A stretch of 47,240 nt of DNA from contig JALOPJ010000002.1 of assembly GCA_025453955.1 (NCBI GenBank), forward strand, positions 1 through 47,240. The letters run 5' to 3'. The DNA comes from Candidatus Edwardsiibacteriota bacterium. GTDB taxonomy: Bacteria; Edwardsbacteria; AC1; EtOH8. Shown here in pieces: positions 39,430 through 47,240 of the stretch; position 1 is the stretch's first letter, and every line of letters begins with the position of its first letter. The position numbers were made by a program, and so were the translations under genes. The notes under the pieces were generated by a model. It was not told the origin of the DNA. It saw nothing but the letters and a program-made list of their open reading frames with translations, and did no database searches.

Positions 39430-40155
39430 ATGGACTTCTCGCCCGCCGACCTGCACATCCATTCGACCTTCTCCGACGGCACGACGACGCTGGAGCAGAT
39501 CGCCGCCATCGCCCGGGAGCGGGGCATGGACGCCGGCGTCGCCGACCACTGCGGGCCGGGCAGCTTCCAGCTGGACACGGACCAGCGGTTCGAACGATAC
39601 TTCGAGGCCGTGTCGCGGCTCCCGGTCTACCGGTCGGTGGAGCTGGACCTGGGCCGCGAGATCACGGTCTCGCCGGGCAACCTGGAACGCTGCGACTACC
39701 TGATCGGCGGGGTCCATTCCCTGGACGGACGGGATTTCTTCGACGGTTCGCTGGACTGGGAGGACGTGCCGTCGCTGCTGGACCGGATGCTGGAGACCAT
39801 CGAAGAGAAGGCCAGGATATTCGCCTTCGATATCCTGGCCCATCCCGGTCTGCTGCCGGTGAATCTGCGGCCCCGCCGCGGGGACATCCTGGACGGACGC
39901 TGGGGCGACCGGCTGATCGGACTGGCGCTGGAGCACGGGTTCGCGCTGGAGATCAGCTCGCGCTGGGAAGTGCCATCTGCCGGGATCATCAAGCGGGCAG
40001 CGTCGGCCGGTGTGCGGTTCTCGCTGGGTTCCGACGCCCACCGCCCCGAACAGGTCTGCCGGCTGGACCGTTCCCTGGCCCTGGCCCGGGAGTGCGGCCT
40101 GGACGGCGCCGACCTGTTCCGGCCGGCCCGTCAGCTGGCCGAGAAGATCGCCTGA
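39430..40155 (+). CDS. PHP-domain phosphoesterase (histidinol-phosphatase-like)
   Basis: MDFSPADLHIHSTFSDGTTTLEQIAAIARERGMDAGVADHCGP...DILAHPGLLP...GSDAH. Confidence 0.88.
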   Translation: MDFSPADLHIHSTFSDGTTTLEQIAAIARERGMDAGVADHCGPGSFQLDTDQRFERYFEAVSRLPVYRSVELDLGREITVSPGNLERCDYLIGGVHSLDGRDFFDGSLDWEDVPSLLDRMLETIEEKARIFAFDILAHPGLLPVNLRPRRGDILDGRWGDRLIGLALEHGFALEISSRWEVPSAGIIKRAASAGVRFSLGSDAHRPEQVCRLDRSLALARECGLDGADLFRPARQLAEKIA

Positions 40156-40589
40156 ATCCGCTCGTTGAGCACCCGGATCCGGGCCGACAGGATCCGGGAC
40201 ATCGCCAGCATCATCTTGGCCGCGATCTTGGGGTCCTTGTCCACCAGGTAGGCGATGTGCTTGCGGGTGATGACGAAGATCTCGGTCTGCTCCAGCGCCA
40301 CGCAGTTGGCCGAGCGCGGCGCCTTGTCCAGCAGGGACATCTCGCCGAAGAACTTCCCCGGGCCCAGCTCCGCCAGGATGACGTCGGCCTGGTCGGCCGG
40401 CAGCGAGATCTGCACCTTGCCGCTCTTGATCAGGAACATGCTGTCGCCGGGCATGTCCTTCTGGGCGATCATCGCGCCGGGCATGAAGTTCTCGGCGTCG
40501 GTGGACATGATCTGGGACAGCCGCAGCAGTTCGTCGTCGGACAGCTCCTGCAGCAGCACGCAATCGCGCAGGTAATCGAGGTTCTCCAT
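40131..40589 (-). CDS. Cyclic-nucleotide-binding domain protein
   Basis: GAMIAQKDMPGDSMFLIKSGKVQISLPADQADVILAELGPGKFFGEMSLLDKAPRSANCVALEQTEIFVI. Confidence 0.92.
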   Translation of the reverse strand: MENLDYLRDCVLLQELSDDELLRLSQIMSTDAENFMPGAMIAQKDMPGDSMFLIKSGKVQISLPADQADVILAELGPGKFFGEMSLLDKAPRSANCVALEQTEIFVITRKHIAYLVDKDPKIAAKMMLAMSRILSARIRVLNERIQAIFSAS

Positions 40590-40632
40590 CGCGGCCGCCT
40601 TTCATCAGATAGTGCATCGTTTGTAGTGGGGG

Positions 40633-41055
40633 ATGACCATGACCAGCCTGGTCGACGTCCTGCGGAACAACAACCTGTTCGCCGCCCTCACCCCGGACGA
40701 GCTGGAACGGATCTGCAAGCTGATCTTCCTGCGCAGCTACGCCGAGGGCCGCACCCTGTTCTTCGAGGGCACGCCGGGCGAGGTGATGTACCTGATCCAC
40801 AGCGGCCGGGTGGCCGAGATGTCGATCCTCGACGCCCAGCCCCGCTCGGCCTCGGCCAGGGTCGTCGCGGACGCCGAGCTGGTGGTGATCACCAAGAAGG
40901 CCTTCGACCTGATGCTGGAGACCGACCCCGGCATCACCTCCAAGATCCTGATCGCGCTGCTGAAGACCGTCTTCGCCCGGCTGCGGTCCACCGACGAGAA
41001 GTTCAAGGCGCTCAACATCGTGGACGGCAGCCAGGCAGCGACCGGCCAAGAATAG
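40633..41055 (+). CDS. Cyclic-nucleotide-binding domain protein (divergent CNB)
   Basis: NNLFAALTPDELERICKLIFLRSYAEGRTLFFEGTPGEVMYLIHSGRVAEMSILDAQPRSASARVVADAELVVITKKAF. Confidence 0.85.
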   Translation: MTMTSLVDVLRNNNLFAALTPDELERICKLIFLRSYAEGRTLFFEGTPGEVMYLIHSGRVAEMSILDAQPRSASARVVADAELVVITKKAFDLMLETDPGITSKILIALLKTVFARLRSTDEKFKALNIVDGSQAATGQE

Positions 41056-41135
41056 CAGAATCCCCCGGCGATGTCAAGTCAAACTTCACCGAGCGGCGCC
41101 GCCGGACGCCGCGACCAACCAACGCAGGCACGACG

Positions 41136-41453
41136 ATGGAGCACAAGGCGGGGCACCGGGCCAAGCATACTGCGCAGTCCGAGACCCGGTACGACTACTA
41201 CCAGGAGATGGTCAAGATCCTGGAGAAGCTGAAGCGCGAGGAGGACCTCAAGATCGCGCCCAAGCTGCTGGACCGCATCCTGGACGGCCAGAAGAACGGG
41301 CACCTCACCGCCGAGCAGGTGTTCGAGCTGTCGGAGCGCATCGACAAGTGGACGATGCGGCTGCAGCTGAAGTTCGCCAGCCAGGAGTACCAGATGACCA
41401 AGCTGCTGCGGGCGCTGGAGAGCGACCAGCGCAAGCGCGAGGGCAAGAAGTAG
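41136..41453 (+). CDS. Small charged coiled-coil protein of unknown function
   Basis: MEHKAGHRAKHTAQSETRYDYYQEMVKILEKLKREEDLKIAPKLLDRILDGQ...; sits between CNB and cyclase genes. Confidence 0.6.
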   Translation: MEHKAGHRAKHTAQSETRYDYYQEMVKILEKLKREEDLKIAPKLLDRILDGQKNGHLTAEQVFELSERIDKWTMRLQLKFASQEYQMTKLLRALESDQRKREGKK

Positions 41454-41488
41454 GGGCGCGGCGCGACCGCGAACGACAGGAGGGGACG

Positions 41489-44400
41489 ATGGAGAAACAG
41501 GAACTGCTGCGCCGGGTGCTGGACCGGCTGAACCAGGTCACCGGGTCGTCCGAGCCGGTGGCGGACGCCGCGCTGGAACCGGCGGTGTTCCGGCGGCTGG
41601 ACCAGACCGAGAAGATCGTCGGCGCCATCCGGCAGTACCTGCCCAAGCGGGTGATCGACAAGATCCTGCTGAACCCCGACGGCGTCAAGGTGGAGGGCGA
41701 GCGCCGGCCGGTGACCGTGCTGTTCGGCGACCTGTCGGGCTTCACCGCCATGTCCGAGACCCTGGACCCGGAGCAGGTGGTGGAGGTGGTCAACCAGTAC
41801 TTCGACACCATGGTGGAGATCGCCGAGCGCTACGGCGGCCACATCGACAAGTTCATGGGCGACGCCCTGATGGTGCTGTTCGGCGCGCCGGTGGTGCACG
41901 AGGACGACCCGCTGCGGGCCTGCCTGGCCGCCGTCGAGATGCTGGAGGCCATGGACCGGTTCAGCGCCGAGCGCAAGATGGACCTGGCGATGAGCATCGG
42001 CCTCAACACCGGCGAGGTGGTGGCGCTCAACGTCGGCTCCAAGGGCCGGATGGAGTACACCGTGATCGGCGACGGCGTCAACCTGGCGGCCCGGCTGGAG
42101 AAGGTGGCCACCGCCCGGCAGTGCGTGATCGGGGAGAACACCTACCGCCAGGTCAAGGGCAAGATCCGGCTCCAGAAGCTCAAGCCGGTGATGGTCAAGG
42201 GGAAGTCCAAGCCCCAGAACGTCTACCTGATCCTGGGGCGGGCGGAGACGGCCGAGACCGCCGCCGGCCTGCGGGCCGGCTCGATCCCGATGGTCGGCCG
42301 GATGGCCGAGATGGACGCGGTGCGCGCGGCCGTCGCCAAGGCCAAGGACGGCGCCGGGCAGGTGGTGGCCATCACCGGCGGCCCGGGGCTGGGGAAATCG
42401 CGGCTGGCCAAGGAGCTGGAGCTGCTGGCCCGAGACGAGAAGTTCGGTTTCGCCAAGGGCAAGTGCTACTCCTACGCCGCCGGCGTCGCCTACCTGCCGT
42501 TCCTGCGGCAGCTGCAGCTGCTGCTGGGGGTCCAGGACAAGGACGCGCCCGGCAGGAAGAGGGAGAAGCTGGTGGAGAAGCTGCAGGCGCTCGACCTGGC
42601 GGACTTCGAGCCGTTCCTGGGCTCGCTGCTGGGGATATCGTACCCCGAGATCGCCGACCTGGACCCGGAAAAGCGCAAGCGCAGGACCTTCGACGGTTTC
42701 ACCGGCCTGTTCCGCAAGGAAGCGGGCCGGCGGCCGCTGGCGCTGGCGTTCGAGGACCTGCAGTGGGCCGACTCGCTGACGCTGGAGCTGCTGGAGCACC
42801 TGGTCGACGCGGTGGCGGACCAGCCGGTGCTGGTCTGCTGCGACTACCGGCCGGAGCTGGCGCTGCCGTTCGTCGCCCGGCCGCACTGCACCAGCATCGT
42901 GCTGGCGCCCCTCGACCAGCGCGAGGTGTTCAAGATGGTGTCGGCGCTGGCCGGCACGGCCGACGTGGCCGACCAGGTGCTGGGCAAGGTGGCCGAACGC
43001 ACCGAGGGCAACCCCCTGTTCATCGAGGAGATCACCCGGCACCTGCTGTCGCGGCGGCTGGTCAAGCGGGAGGGCGAGAACCTGGTCGCGTCGAAGCGCT
43101 TCGGGACGATGGCGCTGCCCACCACGGTGGCCGGCGTGGTGCTGGGCCGGATCGACAAGCTGTCCGAGGAGCTGCGCCGCACCCTGCAGTACGCGGCGGT
43201 GATCGGCAAGGAGTTCGACCACGAGCTGCTGGCGCACATCACCAGGACGCCGGCCGACCAGCTGCGGCCGCGGCTGGACAACCTGGAGCACTTCGAGGGC
43301 CTGCTCTACTCCAAGGAGGTCGAGGGCAGGCGGTACTACCAGTTCCACTCCACCACCACCCAGGAGGCCGCCTACGGCACCCTGCTGAAGGGGCGGCGGA
43401 AGGAGCTGCACGGCACCGTGGCGCTGACCTACGAGCGCGACTACAAGGACGACCTGGAGCCGTGGCTGGAGGACCTGGCGCACCACTTCTTCCACAGCAC
43501 CTACGAGGACAAGGCGGTCCAGTATTTACATGCGGCCGGAGACAAGGCCCGGGGGCTGTACGCCAACGAGACGGCGATCGAGTTCTACCAGAAGGGTCGT
43601 GACCTCTGCAAGAAGCAAAAAGTGACGCAGCAAACACAGATGCAATTGGCTGAGTTCTACGGAGCACAAGGTGCTGTGCTTCGCCTCATCGGGGAGCGGG
43701 AACGAGCGTTAAAGAACTTCGTCGCGGCGGCTAAGATCAGTCAGAAGTACAATGAAACGACCGTTTCGAACAAGTACGTCATCGAAACGGGCATCTCCTA
43801 CGATATGTTGGGGGAACAACGCCGGGCGGTGCAGTTGTGGAAGAAAACCTGCGAAGCGGCGATCGCAGCGCACGACCTGTTCGCGGCGGCCTCGACGTTG
43901 AATCTCCAAGGAATCGTTGACCTCCGAAATACGGACATCGACAAAGCGATCCAGTTTTTCCAGAGATCGGCAGAGATGTTTGTTAAGCTGGGAGAAAAGA
44001 AGCAACTGTCGCGAGTTTATGGGAACCTTGGCCAGGCATATGATAGTAGCGGTCAGACCGAGAAAGCTATCGAGCAGTACCAAGCAGCTCTCGAAGCGGC
44101 AACTGCGTGCAACTATCTCGAGGGCGCTGCTATGGTAAACAACGATCTTGGGAACAGTTTTCTTGCATTGGGTGATATTGAGCGTGCGGAAGAACACCTG
44201 ATGGAAAGCCTGCGGCGCTCAAAACAAATAGGCGATAAGCGTGTTGAGGGATTATCATCCGGGAGCATGGGTATTCTCTACGCCATGACCGGTCGATATC
44301 GGGAAAGCATGGAATCATTCACGACATCCTTGACCGCGGCCGAGGAGACGAATGATCCTCGCCAGATAGTAATGATGAACATCAACATCGGGTGCGTTCA

Positions 44401-45271
44401 TCAGACCTGGGGCGACGCGGGGAAAGCGATCGCGCATCACAACCGTGCCTTTGAACTGTCAAAACAATTCGGCGACCTACCCAATGAGATCGAAAGCCGA
44501 AGAAACATAGGCATCGACTTGCTGATCAACGCGCGATATCGGGAGGCATTGGAGGAACAGAACACCGCCTTAACTGAAGCGCAGAAGGTCGGTGATCCCA
44601 GAATCGAAGCTTACGTCAGTGCGTGTGTTGGATTGTTGCAGGTGATCGTGGGGCAACCCAGCGAGGCGGAGACGACCTTACAGAAGGCTCTGGATCTTGC
44701 ACGCCAAGTCGGCGATCCTGAAGTGATACTTGCTGCCGCGCGAGGCCGAATCGAGTTGCATATCACGCGAGGCGAGTTCGATGAGGCCTTGCAGCATATC
44801 GAACGGGCCGGGAGACTCGCTGATGAGTCTCAGAATATGCGGGAGAAGGCATATATCGACCTATCCCACGCCATCGTGCTGATGCGGCAGGGCGATCTGG
44901 AAGCGATGAGCGGACCGCTGGCCGAGGTGCTCGACATCAATCATGAGATTGAGGATAAGGTGTTGCAATGCCGTGCGGCCTTGGTCGGGGCTGACCGGGC
45001 CATCGGGCTCAAATCGTTCCCCGAAGCCGAGCGGTATCTTGACGAGGCCGGTGAACTTTCCCGGTCGCTCACGATGCCGGATCTGCTGTGGCGGGTCTAT
45101 CTTGCCAAAGGACAGCTGTATCAACGACAGGGCTTGGCCGATGGTGCCAAGGAACAGCTTGCCCTGGCGCGACTGACCGTGGAGGACATGAAACCGCAGG
45201 TGCCGGAGGGAATGTGGGAGGGCTTTATCAACAACACCGAGCGAAAAATGGTGTATCAAACTCAAGAGTAA
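41489..45271 (+). CDS. Class III nucleotide cyclase - AAA/STAND ATPase - TPR protein
   Basis: VLFGDLSGFTAMSETLDPEQVVEVVNQYFDTM...DKFMGDALMVLFGAP...YTVIGDGVNLAARLE; ITGGPGLGKSRLAKEL; LALAFEDLQWAD; multiple C-terminal TPRs. Confidence 0.94.
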   Translation: MEKQELLRRVLDRLNQVTGSSEPVADAALEPAVFRRLDQTEKIVGAIRQYLPKRVIDKILLNPDGVKVEGERRPVTVLFGDLSGFTAMSETLDPEQVVEVVNQYFDTMVEIAERYGGHIDKFMGDALMVLFGAPVVHEDDPLRACLAAVEMLEAMDRFSAERKMDLAMSIGLNTGEVVALNVGSKGRMEYTVIGDGVNLAARLEKVATARQCVIGENTYRQVKGKIRLQKLKPVMVKGKSKPQNVYLILGRAETAETAAGLRAGSIPMVGRMAEMDAVRAAVAKAKDGAGQVVAITGGPGLGKSRLAKELELLARDEKFGFAKGKCYSYAAGVAYLPFLRQLQLLLGVQDKDAPGRKREKLVEKLQALDLADFEPFLGSLLGISYPEIADLDPEKRKRRTFDGFTGLFRKEAGRRPLALAFEDLQWADSLTLELLEHLVDAVADQPVLVCCDYRPELALPFVARPHCTSIVLAPLDQREVFKMVSALAGTADVADQVLGKVAERTEGNPLFIEEITRHLLSRRLVKREGENLVASKRFGTMALPTTVAGVVLGRIDKLSEELRRTLQYAAVIGKEFDHELLAHITRTPADQLRPRLDNLEHFEGLLYSKEVEGRRYYQFHSTTTQEAAYGTLLKGRRKELHGTVALTYERDYKDDLEPWLEDLAHHFFHSTYEDKAVQYLHAAGDKARGLYANETAIEFYQKGRDLCKKQKVTQQTQMQLAEFYGAQGAVLRLIGERERALKNFVAAAKISQKYNETTVSNKYVIETGISYDMLGEQRRAVQLWKKTCEAAIAAHDLFAAASTLNLQGIVDLRNTDIDKAIQFFQRSAEMFVKLGEKKQLSRVYGNLGQAYDSSGQTEKAIEQYQAALEAATACNYLEGAAMVNNDLGNSFLALGDIERAEEHLMESLRRSKQIGDKRVEGLSSGSMGILYAMTGRYRESMESFTTSLTAAEETNDPRQIVMMNINIGCVHQTWGDAGKAIAHHNRAFELSKQFGDLPNEIESRRNIGIDLLINARYREALEEQNTALTEAQKVGDPRIEAYVSACVGLLQVIVGQPSEAETTLQKALDLARQVGDPEVILAAARGRIELHITRGEFDEALQHIERAGRLADESQNMREKAYIDLSHAIVLMRQGDLEAMSGPLAEVLDINHEIEDKVLQCRAALVGADRAIGLKSFPEAERYLDEAGELSRSLTMPDLLWRVYLAKGQLYQRQGLADGAKEQLALARLTVEDMKPQVPEGMWEGFINNTERKMVYQTQE

Positions 45272-45310
45272 CTGAACTATAGCGATTGTTCACAAGATGC
45301 TGAACCATGG

Positions 45311-45429
45311 CATGCGGTCATCTCGATACAGGCCGGTCGTCGAGTGCCCCGCCTGGCCTCGATACGGCTTTCAGCAACTCGGCCAACGGCGGGGCGTATC
45401 GAGACACCGGCCAACTCGATGACCGCATG
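45311..45429. repeat. Long nested inverted repeat (about 119 nt), possible MITE-like or structured RNA element
   Basis: Outer CATGCGGTCATC...GGCCGGT / ACCGGCC...GATGACCGCATG; inner GCCCCGCC TGGCC / GGCCA AC GGCGGGGC. Confidence 0.55.
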
Positions 45430-45464
45430 TAAAGCAGTTTTTACCAAAACGAGGTATAAATAAC

Positions 45465-45489
45465 AAAGGGGCTCTTGCGAACCCTTTGT
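45465..45489. terminator. Terminator-like hairpin
   Basis: CAAAGGG...CCCTTTG. Confidence 0.45.
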
Positions 45490-45500
45490 GCAGCCAGGTA

Positions 45501-45632
45501 TCAATAGAATGTACTGTAAAACGTAGCGCGGCACCGCATCCAGTCCGGATCCATCGGGTCGGTGATCTCTCCGGTGTCTTCCCCCTCGCCGCCCAGCACC
45601 TTGAGCAGTTCTTCCCGGTTCAGCTCTTTCAT
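45501..45632 (-). CDS. Candidate double-glycine-leader peptide (RiPP/bacteriocin-like precursor), 43 aa
   Basis: MKELNREELLKVLGG|EGEDTGEITDPMDPDWMRCRATFYSTFY; L-12, N-11, E-8, L-7, V-4, G-2, G-1 of the GG-leader consensus; GGGG SD 7 nt upstream of the ATG. Confidence 0.5.
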   Translation of the reverse strand: MKELNREELLKVLGGEGEDTGEITDPMDPDWMRCRATFYSTFY

Positions 45633-45701
45633 GTAATCCCCTTCATGTTAATGATAATGGAATTCAAAACAAGTATACAATACCCCCCTGTTGTCAAGTA
45701 A

Positions 45702-45725
45702 AAAAGGCCCCTGACGGGGCCTTTT
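45702..45725. terminator. Bidirectional intrinsic terminator
   Basis: AAAAGGCCCC-TGAC-GGGGCCTTTT. Confidence 0.75.
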
Positions 45726-45748
45726 ACTTTTTTACGACGCGCCGGTCA

Positions 45749-47240
45749 TCATCGGAGTATGGTCATTTTTCGCGTGATCCGCTGGCCGCCGGCGGTCAAC
45801 CGGTAGAAGTAGACGCCCGTGGCGACTGCGCGACCGTCGTCATCGGCGCCGTCCCAGGTTATGCCGTGCTGGCCCGATGGCAATGTATTGCCTCCCAGCG
45901 CCCGGACGCGCCGGCCGCAAATATCGTAGATGTCCAATTCGATCCTGCCGGCCGCGGGGAGGGAGAACCGTATCGTCACGGGACCATTGGCCGGGTTGGG
46001 TCGGCACGGCAGCAGCGCGAACCGGGCGTCCACCCCGCCGGCGGTGGTAACCCGCACCGGTCCGTGCCACACGACGTTGGCCTGGTCGTCCTGGTCGCCC
46101 AGCAGGTAGTAGTAGGTCGAGTTCGCCAGGGCGGTGTTGTCGGTATACTGGTAGGCATGCCCGACCGGCGAGTTCCCCAGGCCGGGGACCTCGGCGATCC
46201 TGGTGAAATCGCGGTCGGGATGCGGCGACCGGTCGATCAGCCACTGGTAGGTGTCGGTCTCGCTGCCGGTGCGCCACGCCAACGCCACGCCGCCCGTCTG
46301 CCACAGCGCCGAGAACTCCGTCAGTTCCACCGCCAGGATGCCGGAGACGCCGCGGGGTTCCAACCCGCTGCGCAGGCCGTTGTCGACCTGATAGTAGTGG
46401 CCGTAGCTGGCCGGGGCCTTGCCGCCCTTGGTCAGCCCGTTGAGGGCGGGGAAGGCGTTCCAGGGATCGTTGCTGGATTCCTGCTGGGCCACGGCCAGGT
46501 AGCGGAACACCCGGGTGGTGTCGTAGGAGCCGATGTAGCTGAACGGCACCTGCAGCTCGGCGTACTCGTAGGTGTTGATGCTGTCGAGGCTGACGTATGC
46601 CGGGTATGAGATCGTCAACGTGTCTGACCACGTACTCCCGTCCCACCGCTTGATGATGTAGTTTGCCCCGTCGTCGACCACGATGCAGAAATCCGGCTGG
46701 AAGTCCTTGCCCGAATCGAAGGTCGACTTTACGCCAGTGCCGTTGTAGTCGACGGTCGTGTCCGCACCGCCGGCGCGGGTGTCCAGGTAGATCAGCAGGT
46801 CGCCGGCGGTGCGCCAGTCGCAGCGGCTGTAGCCGAAGAACACGGCACCGTCATCCCAGGTGCAGAACAGGGTGTCGGTATTTCTGACCTCGATCAGCTC
46901 GGTGCTGATGAAATCGCGCACGCAGCCGTAGCTGTATCCCACCCCCAGGGAGTGGGGCGTCACCCGATCACCGTACACCACCACCCGGGGCTCGTTCCCC
47001 AGCTCGCTCCAGCGCCGGGGATTCGACTCGTCGCGGGCCTTCATGGCCAGGATCAGGGTGTCGCCGGGCGGCAGCCCCAGCATGTACCTGGTCTCGGCGG
47101 CGCCGGCGGACTTGGGTCCCCAGGTCTGGTAGTAGACATGCCCGGAGTCGCGGTAGTCGGTCTCGCTGCTCAGACGGCCCAGGTCGGAGGCGCCCTCGTT
47201 GTACCAGCTGTACTTCAGCTGGTAGGCCCGGGTCGACTCG
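45749..47240 (-). CDS. Secreted protein with C-terminal FlgD-Ig/T9SS-like sorting domain; N-terminus beyond the right edge
   Basis: FALLPCRPNPANGPVTIRFSLPAAGRIELDIYDICGRRVRALGGNTLPSGQHGITWDGADDDGRAVATGVYFYRLTAGGQRITRKMTILR; frame stays open to 47240. Confidence 0.8.
   Translation of the reverse strand, partial: ESTRAYQLKYSWYNEGASDLGRLSSETDYRDSGHVYYQTWGPKSAGAAETRYMLGLPPGDTLILAMKARDESNPRRWSELGNEPRVVVYGDRVTPHSLGVGYSYGCVRDFISTELIEVRNTDTLFCTWDDGAVFFGYSRCDWRTAGDLLIYLDTRAGGADTTVDYNGTGVKSTFDSGKDFQPDFCIVVDDGANYIIKRWDGSTWSDTLTISYPAYVSLDSINTYEYAELQVPFSYIGSYDTTRVFRYLAVAQQESSNDPWNAFPALNGLTKGGKAPASYGHYYQVDNGLRSGLEPRGVSGILAVELTEFSALWQTGGVALAWRTGSETDTYQWLIDRSPHPDRDFTRIAEVPGLGNSPVGHAYQYTDNTALANSTYYYLLGDQDDQANVVWHGPVRVTTAGGVDARFALLPCRPNPANGPVTIRFSLPAAGRIELDIYDICGRRVRALGGNTLPSGQHGITWDGADDDGRAVATGVYFYRLTAGGQRITRKMTILR

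Noticed and set aside
42121-43602. 493-aa plus-strand ORF in another frame of the cyclase gene
   Set aside because: Out-of-frame G/R/A-rich translation of the real coding frame; its end coincides with the GC drop, which only reflects composition.
45277-45534. 85-aa minus-strand ORF MPRYVLQYILL...
   Set aside because: Runs through two hairpin structures; no coding signal. The overlapping upstream small ORF with a GG leader is better supported.

Overview
GC-rich (roughly 65-70% by eye) bacterial chromosomal window with about 40 supportable genes, mostly on the minus strand. The FlgD-Ig/T9SS-like C-terminal domain at the right edge and the overall gene style suggest an FCB-group or related candidate-phylum genome (low confidence). 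Housekeeping genes: rtcB (partial), a class A PBP, an AsmA-family gene, polA, coaE, prfB with its programmed +1 frameshift, tRNA-Glu(CTC) and tRNA-Gln(CTG). The core (15.3-31.5 kb) is a large phosphate regulon: two complete pst-phoU operons, a phosphate-selective-type porin, a PHP phosphoesterase and phoB-phoR. Three promoters in it carry 11-bp-periodic Pho-box-like repeats. Other loci: a B12-binding protein with a DevBCA-like exporter, perR-katA, and a cyclic-nucleotide cluster (two cNMP-binding proteins plus a cyclase-ATPase-TPR protein). Best candidates for something undescribed: (1) a flavodoxin-fold-like protein encoded between pstB and phoU in both pst operons; (2) a tandem pstB pair with complementary motif defects, suggesting an asymmetric heterodimeric ATPase; (3) an unannotated 43-aa peptide with a textbook double-glycine leader (45501-45632, minus); (4) a low-GC four-helix-bundle gene cassette bounded by inverted TGCA-rich repeats between asmA and polA; (5) a sharp compositional break inside the cyclase-TPR gene. 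All calls come from reading the sequence and supplied translations; no searches were run.
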